NCBI RefSeq assembly: GCF_001657485.1
Contig: NZ_LXFU01000035.1
Coordinates: 248,001-312,000, forward strand
Reading direction: 5' to 3'
DNA length: 64,000 bases
From: Rhizobium sp. WYCCWR10014
GTDB lineage: Bacteria > Pseudomonadota > Alphaproteobacteria > Rhizobiales > Rhizobiaceae
In this document: one piece after another, positions 59,173-64,000 of the stretch
Layout of the letters: each line of letters starts with the position of its first letter
How positions within the stretch are numbered: the stretch's first letter is position 1
Program-made: the position numbers and the translations under genes
Notes under the pieces: generated by a model
The model's input: only the letters and a program-made list of their open reading frames with translations
Told to the model about the DNA's origin: nothing
Database searches by the model: none

Positions 59173-61146
59173 TTAAAGCTTTGCTTCCGCGGCCGCAACG
59201 ACGGCGTCGGCGGTGATGCCGAAATGCTTGTAGACTTCCTTGACCGGGCCGGAAGCGCCGAAGCTCTTCATGCCGATGAAGGTGCCTTCCGGTCCGATGA
59301 ACGCATCCCAGCCTTCGCGAACGGCGGCTTCGACGGCGATCTTGACCGGCGAGTTGCCGAGGATTTCCTTGCGATAGGCTTCCGGCTGCTCGAAGAACAG
59401 TTCCGTGCAGGGAACCGATACGACGCGGACGGTGACGCCCTTGGCTTCGAGTGCCGTACGGGCTGCAACGGCGATTTCGACTTCGGAGCCGGAGGCGAAG
59501 ATCGTCACCTTGGCGTCGGCATTGCCGGCGAGCACATAGGCGCCCTGTTCGCAAAGGTTCTTTTCGCTGTATTCGGTGCGGGCTGCGAGCAGGTTCTGAC
59601 GCGTCAGAGCAAGGCCCGAAGGACGGTTGTGCGTCTTGATGGCGATCTGCCAGCATTCCGCCGTTTCCGTGGCATCGGCCGGACGGAAGACCATCAGGTT
59701 CGGGATGGCGCGCAGACCGGCGAGCTGTTCGACCGGCTGGTGCGTCGGGCCGTCTTCGCCGACGCCGATCGAGTCATGCGTCAGGACGTGAATGACGCGG
59801 ATGCCCATCAGCGAAGCAAGGCGGATCGGCGGGCGGCAATAATCCGAGAAGATCAGGAAGCCGCCGCTATAGGGGATGAGGCCGCCATGCAGCGCAATGC
59901 CGTTCATGGCAGACGCCATGCCATGCTCGCGGATGCCCCAATGCATGTAACGACCGGCGAAATCCGTCGGGGTGATCGAATGCATCTGGCTGGTCTTGGT
60001 GTTGTTCGACGGCGTCAGGTCGGCGGAGCCGCCGAGCGTTTCCGGCAAGAAGCCGTTGATGACCTCGAGCGCGTCTTCCGAAGCCTTACGGGTCGCAACC
60101 GTCGGCTTGGTCTCGGCGAGCTTCTTCTTATATGCGCTGATTGCGGCGTCGAAACCTTCCGGCAGCTCGCCTGCCATGCGGCGGGTGAACTCGGCTTTGG
60201 CCGGAGCCTTGGCGAGGCCGTCTTCCCAGGATTTGACGAGGTCGACGGAGCGGGCGCCGGCTGCACGCCAGCTGTCAAGGACGTCCGACGGGATGACAAA
60301 GGCTTCGGCTTCCCAGTTCAGCGCCTTGCGGGTGGCCGCAATTTCCTCGGCGCCGAGCGGGTTACCGTGGACCTTGTGGGTGCCCTGCTTGTTCGGGGCA
60401 CCGAAGCCGATGATCGTCTTGCAGGCGATGAAAGTCGGGCGGTCGGACTTGTGGGCCGCTTCGATCGCGTCGGCGATGGCGGCCTGATCGTGACCGTCGA
60501 TCTCGATCGTGTTCCAGTGAACGGCCTTGAAGCGGGCGATCTGATCGGTGGAATCCGACAGCGACACGGCGCCGTCGATGGTGATCGAGTTGTTGTCCCA
60601 GAACAAAACGAGCTTATTGAGCTTCAGGTGGCCGGCGAGCGCGATGGCTTCATGGCTGATACCCTCCATCAGGCAGCCGTCGCCGCAGATCGCATAGGTA
60701 TAGTGATCCTGGAGATCGGAACCGAACTCCTCGCGCAGCTTGCGTTCGGCAATCGCCATGCCGACGGAATTGGCAATACCCTGGCCGAGCGGACCGGTCG
60801 TCGTTTCGATGCCGGTCGCGTGACCGTATTCCGGATGGCCGGCGGTCTTCGAGCCGAGCTGGCGGAACTGCTTCAGATCTTCGATCGTCATGTCAGGATA
60901 GCCGGTCAGATACAGCACCGAATAGAGCAGCATCGAGCCATGGCCGGCCGACAGCACGAAGCGATCGCGGTTCGGCCAGTGCGGCTTCTTCGGATCGAAC
61001 TTCAGATATTTGGTGAACAGGACCGTTGCCACGTCAGCCATGCCCATCGGCATGCCCGGGTGGCCGGAGTTCGCCTTTTCAACGGCGTCCATGGCGAGAA
61101 AACGGATCGCATTCGCCATCCGGTCGTGTTGTTCGGGAGAGGTCAT
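59173..61146 (-). CDS. tkt: Transketolase
   Basis: Transketolase moves two-carbon units between sugar phosphates with thiamine diphosphate, linking glycolysis and the pentose phosphate pathway. The 657-residue protein has the N-terminal His loop [22 protein letters not shown], the ThDP motif [16 protein letters not shown], and in the second half [17 protein letters not shown] and [18 protein letters not shown] (landmarks). ATG 61146 is used; homologues start [10 protein letters not shown], and the frame upstream to 61350 has no support. It heads the tkt-gap block. Confidence 0.97.
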   Translation of the reverse strand: MTSPEQHDRMANAIRFLAMDAVEKANSGHPGMPMGMADVATVLFTKYLKFDPKKPHWPNRDRFVLSAGHGSMLLYSVLYLTGYPDMTIEDLKQFRQLGSKTAGHPEYGHATGIETTTGPLGQGIANSVGMAIAERKLREEFGSDLQDHYTYAICGDGCLMEGISHEAIALAGHLKLNKLVLFWDNNSITIDGAVSLSDSTDQIARFKAVHWNTIEIDGHDQAAIADAIEAAHKSDRPTFIACKTIIGFGAPNKQGTHKVHGNPLGAEEIAATRKALNWEAEAFVIPSDVLDSWRAAGARSVDLVKSWEDGLAKAPAKAEFTRRMAGELPEGFDAAISAYKKKLAETKPTVATRKASEDALEVINGFLPETLGGSADLTPSNNTKTSQMHSITPTDFAGRYMHWGIREHGMASAMNGIALHGGLIPYSGGFLIFSDYCRPPIRLASLMGIRVIHVLTHDSIGVGEDGPTHQPVEQLAGLRAIPNLMVFRPADATETAECWQIAIKTHNRPSGLALTRQNLLAARTEYSEKNLCEQGAYVLAGNADAKVTIFASGSEVEIAVAARTALEAKGVTVRVVSVPCTELFFEQPEAYRKEILGNSPVKIAVEAAVREGWDAFIGPEGTFIGMKSFGASGPVKEVYKHFGITADAVVAAAEAKL

Positions 61147-61283
61147 GGCTTTTCCGCAAGTTCCGGGTGTCGGGGGATGGCCTCGAGCCTCCAAGACCAT
61201 CGAGTGAAAGCGGCAGAGACATAGCAGTTGGGACGGGCAAGTCAATAAATGGCAGGCCAAATCCGGGCTGGCAGTGGCGATTT

Positions 61284-61311
61284 TTGACATTTGATCGCGC
61301 GATTGTACAAA
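61284..61311 (+). promoter_or_regulatory. Possible promoter of DUF4164-zapA
   Basis: TTGACA and TACAAA spaced by 16 bases lie in the 336-base gap between tkt and the DUF4164 gene, reading toward zapA. The same gap carries an inverted repeat GCAGGATC/GATCCTGC near 61430-61460. The promoter match is moderate. Confidence 0.4.
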
Positions 61312-61482
61312 TGACGAATTTGATACGACGAGCCTATGTAAAACGTTCATCCACAGGATAGGCTGGCGGACAAGTGACAGGATTTATTGACGGGCCGTCG
61401 GCGAGCTGCATATCCTTTTGAAATCGCAGGATCGGCGCGGCGTGCCGATTCGCGGATCCTGCGCGGGAATCGGAAAGACATG

Positions 61483-61755
61483 ATGCCCACAGGCAAAACC
61501 ATGGAAGCAGCGCTCAACGAATTGAGACAGGCGATTTCGAGCCTCGAAAACGCCGTCGACATGCGCGTCGAGCGGCAGCGCGAGCAGGGCGAGATCGAGG
61601 GCGAGGTGCGGCGCGTGCACGCCGACCGTTCGCGGCTGGCGCAGGAGCTCGACCAGGCCGAATTCCGCGCCAACCGGCTGGAAGAGGTCAATCGCGAGGT
61701 ATCGCGGCGGCTAGTGACGGCTATGGAAACGATCCGCGCAGTTCTGGATCGCTGA
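61483..61755 (+). CDS. DUF4164 family coiled-coil protein
   Basis: A 90-residue DUF4164 protein predicted to be one long coiled coil: ALNELRQAISSLENAVDMRV, then RVHADRSRLAQELDQAEFRA and VSRRLVTAMETIRAVLDR. In Rhizobiales it is encoded directly before zapA, so a role with the division ring is likely by association. Of two adjacent ATGs (61480 and 61483) the second lies five bases from GGAAAG. It is separated from zapA by 15 bases and probably co-transcribed. No catalytic features. Confidence 0.88.
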   Translation: MPTGKTMEAALNELRQAISSLENAVDMRVERQREQGEIEGEVRRVHADRSRLAQELDQAEFRANRLEEVNREVSRRLVTAMETIRAVLDR

Positions 61756-61770
61756 TAGAAAGAGTTTGGC

Positions 61771-62148
61771 ATGGCGCAGGTGACGGTAACGATCGACGGC
61801 AAGGCCTATCGCATGGCCTGCGAGGAAGGGCAGGAGGATCACCTGACCGATCTCGCCACCCGTTTCGACCGCTATGTCGGCCATCTCAAGGACCAGTTCG
61901 GGGAAATCGGCGATCTCAGGATCACCGTCATGGCCGGCATTATGATCGTGGACGAGATTGCCGAGCTGACGCGCCGCGTCGCCGGGTTGGAATCCGAGCT
62001 CGAGACGCTGCGCGGCAATCGCGATACGGTGCTTGCCGCCACAGCCCGGACCGAGGAAAATCTTGCGGCAGCGCTGAGCGAAGTGTCGAGCCGCATCCGC
62101 GGCATTACCGACAAGCTGAATGGTCGGGCTGCCCCCGAACTCAATTGA
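61771..62148 (+). CDS. zapA: Cell division protein ZapA
   Basis: ZapA stabilises FtsZ filaments in the division ring. The 125-residue protein has the N-terminal globular part QVTVTIDGKAYRMACEEGQE and LATRFDRYVGHLKDQFGE, then VMAGIMIVDEIAELTRRVAG leading into a coiled coil, as in other ZapA proteins. GAAAGAG lies upstream. It forms a unit with DUF4164, and 6S RNA follows. This gene order is typical of Alphaproteobacteria, although the usual next gene, the 5-formyltetrahydrofolate cyclo-ligase gene, is not found here. Confidence 0.94.
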   Translation: MAQVTVTIDGKAYRMACEEGQEDHLTDLATRFDRYVGHLKDQFGEIGDLRITVMAGIMIVDEIAELTRRVAGLESELETLRGNRDTVLAATARTEENLAAALSEVSSRIRGITDKLNGRAAPELN

Positions 62149-62203
62149 TCTCAAATAAATAGGGGCGGCCTTCCGTCGCCACTGGCGCGTCAGCACAAAC
62201 GAC

Positions 62204-62212
62204 CTTATATAT
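62204..62212 (+). promoter_or_regulatory. -10 element of 6S RNA
   Basis: CTTATATAT lies about seven to ten bases before the predicted 5' end of 6S RNA. A weak -35-like sequence (TGGCGC-like) is about 17 bases upstream. The spacing fits a vegetative promoter. Confidence 0.5.
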
Positions 62213-62216
62213 CGCC

Positions 62217-62378
62217 ATGCGGTCTGCGCCTCTCGACAGGAACCACAATCCCTGGGGCCATACTCGATCCAAAGGGAGCTGTCCCTGGCCAGGCCCGTGG
62301 GCCTGGACACACGGCGCCCACCTACGTTTGTAGGCACCCAGGATCGTAAACATCCATCGGTGGTCGTGGATCGCACCC
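62217..62378 (+). ncRNA. ssrS: 6S RNA
   Basis: About 160 nucleotides, immediately downstream of zapA as in other Alphaproteobacteria. The 5' TGCGGTC (62218-62224) pairs with GATCGCA (62369-62375), forming the closing stem. Characteristic internal segments are CCCTGGGGCCATACTCG, AAGGGAGCTGTCCC and ACACGGCGCCCACCTACG. 6S RNA mimics an open promoter and sequesters sigma-70 RNA polymerase in stationary phase. Ends are approximate. Identity rests on position, closing stem and recognisable motifs, and was not confirmed by a covariance model. Confidence 0.88.
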
Positions 62379-62457
62379 TTTCCTTCCATTTTCAGCGAAG
62401 ACGCCGGATCGATAGGGCGAACGCGCAGCTTGCGCGTCCACCGCTTTTGCGCGTCCG

Positions 62458-63945
62458 TTACTTCTTCAGGCCTGGAAGGGTGACCTGGAAGACCTGGAAC
62501 ATGGTGTCGACGTCGGCACCGCCATCCGCCTTGTAGGCTGCACCCACCTGGAAACCATCCTGCGTCAAGAAGTCGTTGTCATTGGCGACGAACAGGAAGT
62601 AGTCGTCCGGCAGGTTCGGGTCGAGAACGCTCGCCAGACCCATGGCCTCCCATTTTTCCGACAGATTGTTTTTGTCGTTCGGCGCGCCGTTGTGCAGGCC
62701 GAAGCGGGCGAGATCGGCCTTGTCGTTGAGGTCGATGAAGGGTGTCAGCCTTGCCGGCGTCAGCGAGGGATCGACGACGCCCTTCGGTGCGATCGGCTTG
62801 CCGTCATCGAAATCGCTGCCGGCGATGTCGGTCGCGGCGGAAACGTCGACGATGTCGACCTTGCGGTAGAGCGAGGTGTCGCCTTTCAGGCCCTGGCCGT
62901 TGCCGCTGTCACGGGCGAGCATCAGGAAGGTCTTGTCGGAAAGAGCGACGATTTCGCTCTCCGCGGCGATCGTCGTCTTGTCCTTGGCGTCCTTGAAGAC
63001 CGGCAGCGGCACGACATATTCGTGCACCAGTTTCAGGTGATCGGGATCGGCGGCATCATAGATCAGCGCGCGGGTATTCTGCCGGGTCGAGCCGGAATCG
63101 CCGCCGTCCTGGCGGGCTGCCGATTGCAGCACTGATATGATGAACTTACCATCAGGCGTCATCGCCATGCCTTCGAGACCCTGATTGTTCTGGCGGCCGG
63201 TTTCCGGATCCTTCGGGTCAGGCGCGGACGCGCCGGGGCCGGGATTGTTGGAGGCAAAGCTCAACGCGCCCTTGCGCATCGGCAAAAGCGCCTTCGGCGG
63301 CTGGGTGGCAGACAGCAGGTGGCCGTCAGCGGAGAAGTGATAGATATAAGGGCCGTATTCGTCGCTGACGAACATGGTACCGTCGGTCATGCGGATAATG
63401 GCTTCGTTGTCGAGCGCGATCTTGCCATTGGTCGCCTGCGGCAGCGGCGGAAAATTGCCGGCAGCTGGGCGGACGCCGGATTCCGGGTCAAGACCGGTCA
63501 TGTCGCCACCCTTGTCATCAACGAAGAGCGTGGAATCGACGAGCTTTGCGTCGATGCCAGACTGTTCCTTGCCGGCCTCGGGTGCCGCACCCGGAGCGGT
63601 CGGCGTCAGGCCGATCGAGATGGTGTTCAGGCGCGGCCGATAGTCGACGGTGCCGACGGCGTTGTAACCGCGGTCGGGCAACAGGTAGAGCGTGCCCTTG
63701 TAGCCGGCGCCGTCGCGGCTCCAGGCGGCGGGATCGATCGCCATGCCCGAGCCGGAACCGAAAGTCTCGCCGAATTTGTCACGCTGATTGGCCGGAATGC
63801 GGCCGATGCCCACCGGGCCCTTGTTGACGAAGGTGAGGCCGCCGACGGTGGCGGAATTCTCGGCCATTGCGACGGCCGGAACCGCGGCGGATGCCGCGAG
63901 AGCCGCGGCGAACAGCCGCGCTGTGTAAGGTCTGAAATTCTTCAT
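62458..63945 (-). CDS. Esterase-like/phytase-like secreted protein
   Basis: A 495-residue protein with a signal peptide (RLFAAALAASAAVPAVAMA, cleavage before ENS) and one beta-propeller domain of the esterase-like/phytase family (PF13449 type). Landmarks are LPDRGYNAVGTVDYRPRLN, FVSDEYGPYIYHFSADGHLL and LEGMAMTPDGKFIISVLQ, with a late EKWEAMGLASVLDPNLPDDYF. Members hydrolyse phosphate or ester compounds outside the cytoplasm; exact substrate unknown. GAGAGGG precedes the ATG at normal spacing. It faces 6S RNA, convergent with it. Confidence 0.9.
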   Translation of the reverse strand: MKNFRPYTARLFAAALAASAAVPAVAMAENSATVGGLTFVNKGPVGIGRIPANQRDKFGETFGSGSGMAIDPAAWSRDGAGYKGTLYLLPDRGYNAVGTVDYRPRLNTISIGLTPTAPGAAPEAGKEQSGIDAKLVDSTLFVDDKGGDMTGLDPESGVRPAAGNFPPLPQATNGKIALDNEAIIRMTDGTMFVSDEYGPYIYHFSADGHLLSATQPPKALLPMRKGALSFASNNPGPGASAPDPKDPETGRQNNQGLEGMAMTPDGKFIISVLQSAARQDGGDSGSTRQNTRALIYDAADPDHLKLVHEYVVPLPVFKDAKDKTTIAAESEIVALSDKTFLMLARDSGNGQGLKGDTSLYRKVDIVDVSAATDIAGSDFDDGKPIAPKGVVDPSLTPARLTPFIDLNDKADLARFGLHNGAPNDKNNLSEKWEAMGLASVLDPNLPDDYFLFVANDNDFLTQDGFQVGAAYKADGGADVDTMFQVFQVTLPGLKK

Positions 63946-64000
63946 GGAAATACCCTCTCGGTCAAAAGCGCTCTCGAAACGGCATCCGCCCGCAGGCTGG

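Noticed and set aside
1..64000. CRISPR arrays, insertion sequences, prophage or integron
   Set aside because: No evenly spaced direct repeats, transposase, integrase or phage structural gene was seen on either strand.

Overview
The window looks like a stretch of a Rhizobium chromosome, most like the R. leguminosarum/R. etli group. The evidence is the high GC, dense coding on both strands, Rhizobiales marker families (GapR, DUF1244, DUF1036, DUF1465, DUF1192, DUF4164), zinc-free L31 and L36, a tkt-gap-pgk-fba glycolytic cluster, 6S RNA beside zapA, a rhizobial che2-type chemotaxis operon, and short mosaic palindromic intergenic repeats. The species assignment is inference. No plasmid, phage, transposase, CRISPR array, tRNA or rRNA gene was seen.

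Region by region. 1-4.4 kb: housekeeping genes (gapR, DUF1244, an N-formylglutamate amidohydrolase-like gene, DUF1036 coupled to pyruvate kinase, a LysE exporter). 4.4-17.1 kb: an accessory-metabolism zone of small regulator/enzyme modules. These are LysR facing DUF4865-cupin-tautomerase, a PhyH-type dioxygenase behind a possible leader-peptide region, GlxA-type regulator facing an SDR, a threonine/serine dehydratase, gamma-glutamyltransferase, an MmyB-type regulator facing an SDR, and HxlR facing NTF2-SDR, followed by an alpha/beta hydrolase. Most divergent pairs have an inverted repeat between them that is a plausible operator. 17.2-23.7 kb: a TPR protein, rpmJ, purEK, two divergent YdcH-type small proteins, an ArsR regulator, a TauE exporter, a ThiE-like protein and a SEL1-repeat protein.

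23.8-37.6 kb: a chemotaxis island. A cytosolic MCP-like protein is transcribed away from an eight-to-ten gene operon: STAS, cheY, cheA, cheW, three paralogous MCPs, cheW, cheR, cheB. Several start/stop codons overlap and a clear terminator follows cheB. Signals from the MCP array would pass through CheW/CheA to CheY and CheB, with CheR/CheB setting receptor methylation. No cheD, cheZ or flagellar gene is present. 37.6-44.5 kb: an SDR/TetR pair sharing a 16-bp operator, a SuhB-type inositol monophosphatase, a MotA/ExbB-like plus MotB/OmpA-like envelope motor pair, an ECF42-type sigma factor with its YciI/DGPF partner, and YegP. 44.7-51.1 kb: a Bug-type binding protein, an ABC exporter, rpmE, DUF1465, DUF1192, an MFS transporter and a small two-helix membrane protein.

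51.1-64 kb: PhzF, then central carbon metabolism on the minus strand (fba, pgk, gap, tkt), interrupted by an NhaP2-type antiporter, a newly noticed 59-residue membrane protein with a near-perfect ribosome binding site, and an acidic conserved protein. The plus-strand DUF4164-zapA-6S RNA block follows, then a secreted phytase-like esterase.

The items that most merit a second look are the short leaderless ORF and competing hairpins before the PhyH dioxygenase, the 1/3/2 HAMP-module series in the three MCPs with nearly identical signalling domains and a shared C-terminal tail, the STAS protein that heads the che operon from a TTG start, the MotAB-like pair, the unlisted small proteins, and the repeat family that ends inside the sigma-factor gene.
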